Source: Paenibacillus sp. N3.4 (GTDB taxonomy: Bacteria > Bacillota > Bacilli > Paenibacillales > NBRC-103111). Taken from it: DNA of 53,565 nucleotides. Shown in pieces: positions 1-9,142 of this stretch. A model generated the notes under the pieces. It searched no databases and had not been told where the DNA came from. It saw nothing but the letters and a program-made list of their open reading frames with translations. Both the position numbers and the translations under genes were made by a program. Each line of letters begins with the position of its first letter. Position 1 is the first letter of the stretch. The stretch lies in assembly GCF_008017805.1 (NCBI RefSeq), contig NZ_VRTT01000051.1:1-53565 (forward strand), written 5' to 3'.

Positions 1-71
1 GTAGAGGTCAAAGCTTCATGAAAGGCTCGATCTTTTGCAATAATATTGCTATTGAAGGAGAATGATCCCGC

Positions 72-991
72 GTGAATATAAGTTCAACTCAACAAGTGAA
101 AAGCAAGGGATTAAAATATCATTTCGCGAAGAAAAGATGGAGAGAAGCCGTCAAGCCATATTTGTTTAGCTGCCGTGTTTAATTTTTGTTTTCTTATTCA
201 CCTATTACCCATTTGCGAAAACATTTTATTTAGGATTTACATTAGTGGATTTGAATGGTAATCCGATTGAATTTGTGTGGTTTGAAAACTTTAAAAATAT
301 ATTCAGTGATCAAAGAATGCTGCAAACTGTTTTTCATACGTTGAAATATACCGTCATCACGATTCCGGGAACCATAATTATCAGCCTTTGTATGGCATTA
401 TTGGCGGAAAAGAAACGGAAAGGGACAAGTGTTTACCAGATTTTGTTCGCTTTGCCCATGGCTGTATCGATGTCCTCGGCGGCGATGATTTTTCAACTTA
501 TCTTAAATCCATCGATCGGCGTATTCAACGCTCTAACCGGACTCAGCATCAATTGGTTCGGTGATGAAAAGTATGCAATGGTTGGCATTGCTATTGTTTG
601 CATCTGGATGGGCATTGGATTCAGCTTCTTGTTTCTTTTGGCAGCCGTCCGCAATGTCCCCGAAGAATTGCTGGAGGCGGCGGATATGGAGGGAAGCAGT
701 TATTTTCAATCTCTGATTCATATTAAGCTTCCATTGATGTCCCCAACTCTCTTTTTTCTGATCGTCACGGATATTATTCATTCACTGATGGTTTTCGGTC
801 CTATCATGGTTTTGACAAAAGGAGGACCTATGGGGTCTACCGAAACGATGATATACCGAATGTACATTGAAGCATTCGAGAATGGCAAATACGGATATGG
901 CAGTGCTGTTGGTATTATGATCTTCATTATTGTTATGTTATTTACTTTAGTTACCTTTGTGTATGAAAAGAAAGGAGTGCATTATTCATGA
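72..991 (+). CDS. Sugar ABC importer permease, MalF/UgpA type (frameshifted near 170)
   Basis: Inner-membrane subunit of a CUT1-type ABC importer. The likely start is GTG at 72, with GAAGGAG upstream. That frame gives a basic N-terminus and then stops at 180-182. The -1 frame continues without a break with a hydrophobic helix (LPCLIFVFLF) and the rest of a MalF-like permease. Adding one C around 168-171 joins TTT AGC to CTG CCG TGT and restores one protein of about 306 residues. The cytoplasmic EAA loop is visible (ELLEAADMEGSS, then KLPLMSP). The gene overlaps the next permease by ATGA at 988. Bases 1-21 are open and end in TGA, and may be the last codons of an upstream binding-protein gene; this is not provable here. 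Substrate unknown. Confidence 0.85.
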
Positions 992-1869
992 AGACTGCCA
1001 TGCAAATGCGCGACTTTCTATTCAGTACGATGTGTATCATCATTGGTTTGATCGTCATATCCCCAGTTATTTATTGTGTAAGTGCCAGCTTTATGAGTTC
1101 CGGCGATTTAAGCTCATATCCGCCTAAATTTATTCCAAGCCAATTATTTCTAAAAAATTATGAGATCGTATTTACTTCAACGCCGCTTCTCCGATTTATA
1201 TGGAACTCTTTTTTGATTGCGATTATTGGAACCGTTGGCAGATTAATAACGAGTAGCCTGGCTGCCTATGCATTTTCGTTTCTGGAATTTAAAGGAAAGA
1301 ATATATGGTTCTTAGTTATTCTCGGCACGATGATGATTCCTGGAGACATGCTTTTTATAACCAATTATATTACAGTGGCAAACATGAAATTAATAAACAC
1401 TTATTCCGGAGTCATCATTGTCATGATGGCATCCGCGACTTATATGTTCATACTGCGGCAGCATTTCTTGAGCATATCAAAAGAATATAGAGATGCAGCT
1501 TTTATCGATGGTTGTGGCGATTTCCGGTTCTTTACAAGCATGTTGGTACCCATGTCGAAATCCATATTGTCATCCATTTTTATTGCATCTTTTATCGGTT
1601 TGTGGAACGCCTATTTGTGGCCGCTGATAGTTACCAATTCAGAGAATATGAGAACGGTGCAGGTCGGAATTACGATGCTTCAATCTTCCGAAAGTATTAT
1701 CTACGGTCCTATTATGGCGGGAGTAACCGTCATCCTTATTCCTTCAGTTTTGGTCTTTATCATATTCCAAAAGCAACTGGTACAAGGGATCACATTAGGC
1801 GGATTAAAGGATAGTTTAATCAAATACTGGAGGCAACTACATGAGCAGGATAAAATTGATTGCACTTGA
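988..1869 (+). CDS. Sugar ABC importer permease, MalG/UgpE type (probable true end 1814)
   Basis: Partner permease of the preceding gene, with an ATGA overlap. Six hydrophobic segments and the EAA loop (YRDAAFIDGCGDF, then LVPMSKS) place it in the CUT1 MalG family. Members of this family usually end in GGLKG or a close variant. Here the frame reads GGLKD and runs on for 18 atypical residues into the next gene. One extra G at 1808-1810 would give GGLKG followed by TAG at 1812-1814, just before the ribosome binding site of the HAD gene. The tail beyond 1814 is therefore probably an artefact of a one-base deletion. No ATPase gene is nearby. Confidence 0.88.
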   Translation: MKTAMQMRDFLFSTMCIIIGLIVISPVIYCVSASFMSSGDLSSYPPKFIPSQLFLKNYEIVFTSTPLLRFIWNSFLIAIIGTVGRLITSSLAAYAFSFLEFKGKNIWFLVILGTMMIPGDMLFITNYITVANMKLINTYSGVIIVMMASATYMFILRQHFLSISKEYRDAAFIDGCGDFRFFTSMLVPMSKSILSSIFIASFIGLWNAYLWPLIVTNSENMRTVQVGITMLQSSESIIYGPIMAGVTVILIPSVLVFIIFQKQLVQGITLGGLKDSLIKYWRQLHEQDKIDCT

Positions 1870-2587
1870 CTTGGACGGGACGCTGCTGAACGAGGATTCC
1901 CAAGTATCTGAAGAAAACCGGAAAGCGATCGCTGAAGCACGCTCTCAAGGAGTTACCGTCATTGTGGCAACGGGGCGGGAGGTACAGACTGCCAAGCCTT
2001 ATTGGCAAGAGCTGAGTCTGGAATCTCCGATGGTGACCGTTAATGGAAGCGAAGTGTGGAAGTCTTCCGGAGAGCTGCATATGCGACAAATGTTAAATAT
2101 CGGGACTGTTATGGCGCTTCATAAAATTGCCATTGATGAAGATTGTTGGTTTTATGGCTATACGACAGAAGGAATGATTGATGGTGACAATTGGAGCCGA
2201 ACTACCCCTGAGTCCCAATGGCTGAAGTTCTGTTACTCCTCGGAAAACCGGAACCAACTGGAACGGGTTCGGGCAAAGGCAGAAGAGGTAGGGCTATTCG
2301 AGATCACCAATTCCCATTCGAGCAACATCGAGCTCAATCCATGGGGTATTTCCAAAGCGAGCGGAATACGCGAAGTATGCGATCTGTTGGCATTATCTAT
2401 GGAGGAGGTGATGGCTGTAGGCGACAGCTTGAATGATAAAGCAATGCTTCTTGAAGCCGGTATAGGTGTAGCTATGGGCAACGCCCAGGACGAGGTGAAG
2501 CAATTGGCAAATGCTGTCACGGGCAGCAACAGGGAGGACGGAGTGGCGCAGGCGATTCGCCGGTATGTTTTGGAGGCAGATAAATAA
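1841..2587 (+). CDS. Cof-like HAD-IIB family sugar phosphatase
   Basis: Cytoplasmic HAD-superfamily phosphatase of about 248 residues. Motif I is DLDGTLL (residues about 9-15) and motif IV is VGDSLNDKAML near the C-terminus. The insertion between them is typical of the Cof/IIB cap class, which dephosphorylates sugar phosphates. TGGAGG precedes the ATG with good spacing. The gene lies directly behind two sugar permeases and before a PhnP-like hydrolase, so it probably acts on a phosphorylated form of the imported compound. The specific substrate cannot be read from the sequence. Confidence 0.85.
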   Translation: MSRIKLIALDLDGTLLNEDSQVSEENRKAIAEARSQGVTVIVATGREVQTAKPYWQELSLESPMVTVNGSEVWKSSGELHMRQMLNIGTVMALHKIAIDEDCWFYGYTTEGMIDGDNWSRTTPESQWLKFCYSSENRNQLERVRAKAEEVGLFEITNSHSSNIELNPWGISKASGIREVCDLLALSMEEVMAVGDSLNDKAMLLEAGIGVAMGNAQDEVKQLANAVTGSNREDGVAQAIRRYVLEADK

Positions 2588-2615
2588 CGTTCCTGTCGGA
2601 AGGAAGATGCTTCTT

Positions 2616-3431
2616 ATGAAAATTCATTTTCTAGGTACAGCCGCTGCTGAAGGATTTCCTAATACTTTCTGTCAGTGTGAGGCCTGTAGTAAGGCATGGG
2701 CGCTTGGCGGGAAAAATTTAAGAACGAGGAGTTCTATCATCATTGATGATGTGATTAAGTTTGATTATTCGCCAGATTCCTATATGCAAGCGGTTCGCGA
2801 TAAGCTCAATTATGGTTTAATAGAACATCTTCTTGTCACACATACTCACTATGATCATTACAATCCCGCTGATCTTGTGAGCCGGATGGAGGGTTTTGCC
2901 AATGGTCTTCATCACCCACTGCATATTTATGGAAACGATTCGGTTATGAACAAGGGCCGAGATGCTTTGGGCTTCGAAAGTCAGCGGTTTGCTTTTCATC
3001 TGCTTCGTCCATTCAAACCATTTTCGATGGGGGAATCGGTTGTAACGCCTTTACTTGCCGATCATGACCGAATGGAGACATGTCTGCTGTATTTTGTTGA
3101 GAGAGACGGCAAAAATCTGTTCTACGGACACGATACGGGCTGGCTGCCCGAGGAAACATGGGCATGGCTGAAAGGTAAAAAAATCGATATTGCGATACTG
3201 GACTGTACGCATGGATACACATCGAACAACAGAAACCCGAATCATATGAGCGTGGAGACAATCCTTGAAGTTCAGCGGGTATTTCTGGAGGAACGCATAA
3301 TGGAATGTGAAGGACAAATCGTTGTTACTCATTTTACTCATAATTCCGGATTGCTTCACGACGATCTTGTTCAATTATTTAATCCCGCTGGTATACAAGT
3401 GGCATATGACGGAATGGTTATTAACATCTAG
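2616..3431 (+). CDS. MBL-fold metallo-hydrolase, PhnP-like phosphodiesterase family
   Basis: Metallo-beta-lactamase-fold hydrolase of 271 residues. The N-terminus FLGTAAAEGFP followed by a CQCEAC pair is characteristic of PhnP-type phosphodiesterases. Metal ligands are visible in THTHYDHYNP, GHDTGW, NHMSVE and THFTHN. The ATG at 2616 follows AGGAAG by 9 nt; the reading frame is open further upstream but lacks a better start. PhnP itself opens ribose 1,2-cyclic phosphate, so together with the HAD phosphatase this suggests catabolism of an imported phosphoester or cyclic phosphate. The last 159 bp of the gene plus 12 bp downstream recur at 7457-7627. Confidence 0.85.
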   Translation: MKIHFLGTAAAEGFPNTFCQCEACSKAWALGGKNLRTRSSIIIDDVIKFDYSPDSYMQAVRDKLNYGLIEHLLVTHTHYDHYNPADLVSRMEGFANGLHHPLHIYGNDSVMNKGRDALGFESQRFAFHLLRPFKPFSMGESVVTPLLADHDRMETCLLYFVERDGKNLFYGHDTGWLPEETWAWLKGKKIDIAILDCTHGYTSNNRNPNHMSVETILEVQRVFLEERIMECEGQIVVTHFTHNSGLLHDDLVQLFNPAGIQVAYDGMVINI

Positions 3432-3443
3432 CAGAATATTCCA
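3273..3443 (+). repeat. 171-bp direct repeat, copy 1 (3' end of the metallo-hydrolase gene)
   Basis: Bases 3273-3443 match 7457-7627 with a single visible difference (C at 3296, T at 7480). This copy is the functional C-terminus of the hydrolase and its stop codon. Similarity starts and stops abruptly at both edges. Confidence 0.97.
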
Positions 3444-3855
3444 GTGACATATAATCTTATAATTTAATCGTTTAATTAATTTTCATTTCAAAAAACCTTC
3501 TTTCAAGCTCATTTCGCACTCTATTAATGTTATATCACATAACATACTATGTTGCGCTTTATATATTTTATTATAAAAAACTCCTACAAAAACATAGATA
3601 ATCCTACAACATACCTTTACATTAAAATTTGATTTATGCATGCCTATCTGCATTCCCAACACCTTAAATTTATCTCCTTTTCTCCTTAAGTTTACCTCTT
3701 CAATGAACGCGGTATTATTCTATGTTGAAGATCCAACTAAGAGACAGCATCCTACTTTTGAAAGAAGAGAGGGGGTGATCGGCGCTAGAAATGTAATCGC
3801 TTACTAATGAGCATCATGCATGACGTTTCTTTTCCAATCTGAGGGAGGTATATGA
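3444..3855. other. AT-rich intergenic region upstream of the beta-helix gene
   Basis: About 410 bp with no convincing coding frame and no clear terminator for the preceding operon. It holds the leader of the 3856 gene, including a GGGAGG ribosome binding site just before the ATG and a cre-like palindrome at 3792-3805. I could not assign a sure -35/-10 pair. Confidence 0.6.
3792..3805 (+). promoter_or_regulatory. cre-like catabolite repression site
   Basis: TGTAATCGCTTACT fits the Bacillus CcpA consensus TGWNANCGNTNWCA at every defined position except the last and contains the palindrome GTAAtcgcTTAC. It lies about 50 bp before the start codon of a secreted polysaccharide-active protein, a position suited to glucose repression. 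CcpA binding is inferred. Confidence 0.5.
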
Positions 3856-6800
3856 ATGCGCAGTTTTAAGAAAATGATTTCATCCGTATCCACTATGGCG
3901 ATTGTCCTCAGTTTATGGAGTCCTGCAGGTATTTCACATGCAGCAACTCCAATCACTGATGCGAATTCAACGATTTTTGGACCCAATGTCTATGTATTTA
4001 GCCCGGATATGCCAGCTGCAGATATTCAAAACACGGCTAGTTCCATATTTGGCAGACAGGAAAGCAATGAGTTCGGTACAGAAAGAGATGCCCTCTTGTT
4101 TAAACCAGGAAGTTATAATGTTAATTTCTATGTAGGCTTCAATACGCAAGTATCTGGTTTGGGACAAAATCCGGATGATGTGTTGATTAACGGCGGGCTG
4201 AATGTGAATGCAGATTGGGATAACGGGAAAGCATTACGCAACTTTTGGCGCGGTATTGAAAACCTGAGTATTAATCCGACGCTCACAATTCCTGCTCCAT
4301 CGCATATCTCTTCGGGGACAACGCAAATCGCCGTTTCACAAGCAGCACCTCTTCGACGGTTACATATTAAAGGTAAACTGAATTTGTTTGACTTTGATTC
4401 GAATTGGAATGCCGGATATGCAAGCGGAGGCTTTCTAGCGGATTCCATTGTCGATGGTCAGATAACGCCAGCTTCCCAGCAGCAATGGTTTTCTCGAAAC
4501 AGCCAGTATTCGAGTTGGTCCAACGGGGTTTGGAACATGGTATTCGTAGGTGACAAGAATGCACCGGCGGGGACATTCCCCGATCAGCCGTATACGGTCG
4601 TTCCGAACACGCCTGTCATCCGGGAAAAGCCTTATTTATATATTGGCAAAACGGATCAATATCAAGTGTTTGTTCCATCGCTTTCACAGAATACGCAAGG
4701 AGCAAGCTGGGCTGCGGGAGCAACGCCAGGTCAGTCCATAGGGATCGACCAGTTCTATATTGTTCGTTCGGATCAACCTAGCACATCGAGTGCTGCAAAC
4801 ATCAATGCTGCATTAGCAGCCGGGAAGAATTTGCTGTTTACGCCGGGAATCTATCGCTTAAATGATACAATTCGTATCAATAACGCAAACACGGTTGTAC
4901 TTGGAATCGGGATGCCAACATTAATTCCAACGACAGATAAACCTGCAATGACGGTTGCCGATGTTGACGGCGTGAAATTAGCAGGACTGCTTTATGAGGC
5001 TGGTCCAAATGCAACCTCTACTCTATTGGAAATCGGACCTACAGGCAGTGCAAACAATCACGCAACGAATCCAACCTCGTTACACGATTTATTCTTCCGT
5101 ACAGGCGGAGCCGTAGCTGGGACGAATGCATCCCAAATGAAAATTAACAGCAACGAACGTCATCGGGGATCATTTCTGGATGTGGCGCGCGACCATGGCG
5201 CTGGCGCCGGTTGGACCAGCAACGTATCGACAAACGGTCTAATTGTGAACGGAACCGATGTTACGATTTACGGATTATTCAACGAGCATCACAATGAATA
5301 TCAGACGATATGGAATGGGAACGGTGGCCGATTGTATTTCTATCAATCCGAGATTCCGTACGATGTTCCGAATCAAGCGGCTTGGATGAACGGAAGCAAA
5401 AAAGGCTATGCGTCCTATAAAGTGGCGGATTCCGTAACTACACATGAAGCTTGGGGCCTCGGCGTTTACTCCTACTTCAGAGATGCAGCTGTGAAACTCG
5501 ATTCCGCAATTGAAGTACCTAACGCCGCAGGGGTCAAAATTCATCACGCTACGACCATTTGGTTAAATGGGACGTCAGGCAGTGAAATCACGCACATTAT
5601 TAACAATCTGGGAGGGCGTGTCTACGGCAAGTCAGGCAGTGCGATGAGACAAACGCTCAATGAATTCGTCGGTACGGATGTTGGGGATACGATACCACCG
5701 AGCACTCCTACGAAATTAACAGCGACAGCAACGGCGTATAACCAAGTTAATTTAACTTGGACAGCATCGACTGATAACGTAGCGGTAGCGAGCTATGACA
5801 TTTATCGTAACGGCAGTCTGATTGGTAACACAACATCGAATTCATATAACGATACCAGTGCGAAACCTGGAACGACTTACAGCTATACAGTTACAGCGAA
5901 AGATGGCGCCAACAACGTTTCGGCCGCTAGCAATACGGCAACTGCGACTACACCAAAGAAACCGTTAGATAGAACGGGCTGGACAGCAACTTCGACTTCA
6001 ACAAGCACAGACGGTCCAATGAATCTTTTGGATGGCAACATGAACACTCGATTTAGCATGGGTAAACCGATGGCGCCGACTCCGGAGCAATCCTTCACGA
6101 TCGATATGAAAGTTCCAACGGCCATTACCAGTATCGAGATGGATTCAACAGGCAGCAATACGGACTATGCGCGAGGTTATGAGCTCTATGTTTCAAATGA
6201 TGGCGTTAACTGGGGTCGTCCAATCGCAACGGGTGCTCCTGATTCGGGTCCGATCGTTACTATCAACTTTGAACCCCAAACCATCCGGTATTTCAAAGTG
6301 ATCCAAACGGGCACAGCCTCGAACTCGTGGTCAATTCGCGAGCTTAGAGTATATGGCTTGACAGCAGCTTCGGCGTCCTTAACGGTTCCGGCGAATGTGA
6401 CCAGCGGGCAAAACTTTGATGCAACTGTTGAATTGAACAGTGTGATATCAAGTGTATATGCCCAAGATATCAATTTCACTTACGATCCCAACGTTGTGGA
6501 GTTTCTTTCAGCGGAATCCTTACAGTCTAAAATCGTTATTGCGGCACAATCCAATGTTGGAGGTCATTTGCGCTTCTTGACTGCGAATATCGGCGGCGGC
6601 AGTGTAAATGGTGCATTATTGAAGCTGCATTGGAAAGCGAAAGAAACAGCCAATAATGTCAGCACCACAATAGCTCTTTCAAGTATTGCGCTGGCTGACT
6701 TACAAAAGGAAACCAATCTCGATGGAAGTTCGAAGGTCATTCTCGTTAAAGCCATTGTAGATCTGACTGAACTGAGAGCGCTGATTACTAATGCACAAAC

Positions 6801-7175
6801 ACAGCACGATGCAGCCACAGAAGGTTACGCCTCCGGTCAATACCCTATCGGCTCGAAAGCAAAGCTGCAAGCTGCGATTACTTCAGCCTTTAATGTAGCA
6901 AATAATCCGGATGCAACGAAGTCAGAAGTCGCCGGAGCAATAACGGCACTGACAGCAGCCCTGCAATCATTCTCTTCTTCCGTCTACATATCTGACCCGG
7001 CAGACATGAATAATGACGGAAATTCACGGTAGTCGATTTAGCTATTGTGGCAGCGGCATATGGCAAAACTTCCTCAGATCCTGATTGGGAAATGTATAAA
7101 CGAGCTGATTATAACAGAGATGGCAAGGTAGATCTCACAGACTTGGCTGCTGTTGCACAACGTATTTTGCAATAA
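3856..7175 (+). CDS. Secreted beta-helix protein with Fn3, discoidin, cohesin and dockerin modules (frameshifted near 7020)
   Basis: Signal peptide (residues 1-29, ending SHA). Residues about 30-610 look like a right-handed beta-helix protein of a type often annotated as a coagulation factor 5/8 domain protein in actinomycetes. It may be a GH55/GH87-like glucanase, but I cannot fix the CAZy family. Then follow an Fn3 domain (about 611-705), an F5/8 type C discoidin domain (about 710-835), a cohesin domain (about 837-965) and a helical FIVAR-like spacer. The frame stops at 7032. In the -1 frame it continues as a type I dockerin with two calcium repeats (DMNNDGKFTVVDLA and DYNRDGKVDLTDLA) to TAA at 7173-7175. 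One A added at 7019-7023 restores it. Start ATG follows GGGAGG. Cohesin and dockerin on one chain suggest self- or cross-assembly. Confidence 0.82.
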
Positions 7176-7233
7176 GAACCTCCGTAAATCGTTTAAGTTG
7201 GTAGGCTAAGCTGAATGACGCCCGCATAGGAGA

Positions 7234-7274
7234 GGCCCGATTAGCTTGCTAGAAGGCTAATACGGGCCATTTTT
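7234..7274 (+). terminator. Rho-independent terminator of the beta-helix gene
   Basis: GGCCCGATTAGC pairs with GCTAAT-ACGGGCC around a short loop, followed by ATTTTTG. It lies about 60 bp after the restored stop codon. The same hairpin contains the 3' end of the antisense HD-GYP remnant. Confidence 0.75.
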
Positions 7275-7456
7275 GACACCTTCGATATGCAATAAAATAT
7301 CTGAACCTTCTTTCTTCAGTATCTTTAGGAAAACATTGGTAATTTTGGGATCAAATTGTGTACCCCTATTTTTTTGGATCTGGTTGGCGGCATACTCCAA
7401 ATCCATCTTGTTTCTATATACCCGTGTTGAAGTCATCGCATCAAATGAATCAGCAA
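7257..7456 (-). pseudogene. HD-GYP domain phosphodiesterase, C-terminal remnant
   Basis: On the minus strand 67 codons are open and end in TAG at 7257-7259. They carry the C-terminal signature of HD-GYP cyclic-di-GMP phosphodiesterases: VADSFDAMTS, then RVYRNKM, YAANQIQKNRG and TQFDPKI. The HD and GYP catalytic motifs and all N-terminal parts are absent. Similarity ends exactly at the junction with the 171-bp repeat at 7456/7457. The frame is otherwise intact, so the truncation is probably recent. No start codon or ribosome binding site remains. Confidence 0.8.
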
Positions 7457-7627
7457 CAGCGGGTATTTCTGGAGGAACGTATAATGGAATGTGAAGGACA
7501 AATCGTTGTTACTCATTTTACTCATAATTCCGGATTGCTTCACGACGATCTTGTTCAATTATTTAATCCCGCTGGTATACAAGTGGCATATGACGGAATG
7601 GTTATTAACATCTAGCAGAATATTCCA
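7457..7627 (+). repeat. 171-bp direct repeat, copy 2 (orphan fragment of the metallo-hydrolase gene)
   Basis: Near-exact copy of 3273-3443 encoding the last 53 or so codons of the PhnP-like hydrolase and its stop, without the rest of the gene. It abuts the HD-GYP remnant. The open frame running into it from 7358 is a chance fusion and not a gene. Confidence 0.95.
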
Positions 7628-7662
7628 TAAAAAAAGTTAGTGATCAACCGAGGAGGATCGGC

Positions 7663-7734
7663 ATGTTGAATGGTCTATTAAAAAACTTTTTCGGTTTTTC
7701 TGGCGTTCATGAGGCGCTCCGGTGCTCTCGTTGA
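7663..7734 (+). CDS. Possible small ORF, 23 residues, unknown
   Basis: ATG at 7663 follows AGGAGG by about 6 nt and encodes a short hydrophobic-then-polar peptide (starts MLNGLLKNFFGFSG). No homologue is recognised. The 3' part overlaps an inverted repeat. It lies just behind the recombination scar, so it may be the cut-off start of another lost gene. Confidence 0.25.
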   Translation: MLNGLLKNFFGFSGVHEALRCSR

Positions 7735-7951
7735 GAAGCGCCTATCCGTATTTCGCTTTCTTCTGCAGCGAAGGCCTAACTTAGAAGACTAGAACTTGCT
7801 TACCCCTTTTTACACAAGCATAGCATTGGAATCGCAATTACATCTGCCAATAAGATCTACTTTCTTCTAAAAGTGTAAATCACAGAATCACTGAGCGATC
7901 CGCATGGAACGAACATGGTTCTATCCTATAAACTTCCACACCTATCATCTC

Positions 7952-7980
7952 CGTCTACTAATCGTTTACTTACGTCTACT
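7952..7980 (+). promoter_or_regulatory. 21-bp-spaced direct repeat, candidate AraC-type regulator site
   Basis: CGTCTACT occurs at 7952-7959 and 7973-7980, i.e. two helical turns apart, as expected for an AraC-family dimer. It lies upstream of the importer whose operon is followed by an AraC-type response regulator (13872). No convincing -10 at the expected distance was found, so this is tentative. Confidence 0.3.
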
Positions 7981-8158
7981 CTGAGCGTATACAAATCCTG
8001 TACCACGAGAGTTTGTCAGGTTCATCGTCTGTGATCTCACCTGAAAAATGGCAACCATAGCTGAACTTTGAAGCCTTACATTACTAGGATGAAGGACGTA
8101 CAATAAGTGAAAGGAAATTGCTTGCAAAAATGTGGAAGGCACTGGAGGCACAGCTAGA

Positions 8159-9126
8159 ATGAATACAGAAGCGGAAATTCCTATTCTGAATCACAAATCA
8201 ACAGCAGCTAGAAGATCAGCATCGAGGCTGATGCGCAAGCTATATGGACAACGATATTTGCAAGTGATGGCGCTGCTTGGCGTCGCCTGGATGATTATTT
8301 TCAACTATGTGCCGATGTACGGAATTATCATTGCTTTCAAGGATTTTAATATCATCAAAACGATTTCTGAAGCCCCTTGGGTTGGACTCGAGCACTTCAA
8401 AGCCTTCATGGAAGATGACAATCTAGGCTATGTCATTAAGAATACGCTTGGCATGAGTGTGCTCAAGCTGGTCATCGGCTTTCCCCTGCCGATTGCCTTC
8501 GCGCTCTTTTGAACGAAATCCGCTCCGCCCGTTACAAAAAGCTGGTGCAGACGATTTCGTATCTCCCTCACTTTCTGTCATGGGTCATTCTGGGAGGAAT
8601 CCTCGCTACATGGCTGGCAGATGTAGGGATTATTAATAACTTATTAATGGCGCTGAAAATTATCAAAGAGCCGATTAGTTATTTGGCCGAGCCTCAATAT
8701 TTCTGGAGTATTATTATCACTTCGGACATTTGGAAGGAGCTAGGATGGTCTGCCATCATCTATTTGGCAGCAATCACTGGCGTCTCGCCTGAAATGTATG
8801 AAGCAGCAACCATCGACGGTGCAGGACGGTTTCAGAAAATGTTCTATGTCACGCTGCCATCCATCAAAGGCACAATCACGATTTTGTTTATTCTCGCCGT
8901 CAGCGGCATTCTCAACTCGAACTTTGATCAAATTCTAGTACTCAAGAATCAACTGAACGAAACCTCCAGTAATGTCATCGACGTGTACGTATACCAAGTC
9001 GGTCTTCGACAGAGCCGTTTCTCGTATGCAACGGCGGTCGGATTAATCAAATCCCTCATTTCGCTCGTTCTGCTGCTCTCGGCGAACTTCATCACGAAGC
9101 GTATGAACAATACATCATTATTTTGA
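8159..9126 (+). CDS. Carbohydrate ABC importer permease, LplB type (frameshifted near 8510)
   Basis: First permease of an Lpl/YtcQ-type importer. ATG 8159 follows GGAGG with 10-nt spacing and fits better than the GTG at 8132. The N-terminal half contains VPMYGIIIAFKDFN, typical of LplB. The frame stops at 8510-8512 after IAFALF and continues in the -1 frame as NEIRSARYKK with helices, an EAA loop (YEAATIDGAGRF) and the family-typical end. One base added in the CTCTTTTG run gives IAFAL(L/F)LNEIRS and one protein of about 323 residues. Next permease starts 16 nt downstream. Confidence 0.85.
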
Positions 9127-9142
9127 AAGAGGTGGCACATCG

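Larger units (their letters stand above)
7628..8158. other. Intergenic region before the Lpl-type importer
   Basis: About 530 bp with no convincing full gene. It holds a short frame with a good ribosome binding site (7663-7734), an inverted repeat AGGCGCT/AGCGCCT at 7712-7743 without a T-tract, and a direct repeat CGTCTACT spaced 21 bp (7952-7980). The importer promoter must lie here or further upstream. Confidence 0.6.

Noticed and set aside
7358..7615. 85-codon plus-strand open frame across the HD-GYP/repeat junction
   Set aside because: Its first part is antisense to the HD-GYP remnant and the rest is the duplicated hydrolase tail; no ribosome binding site. A chance fusion.
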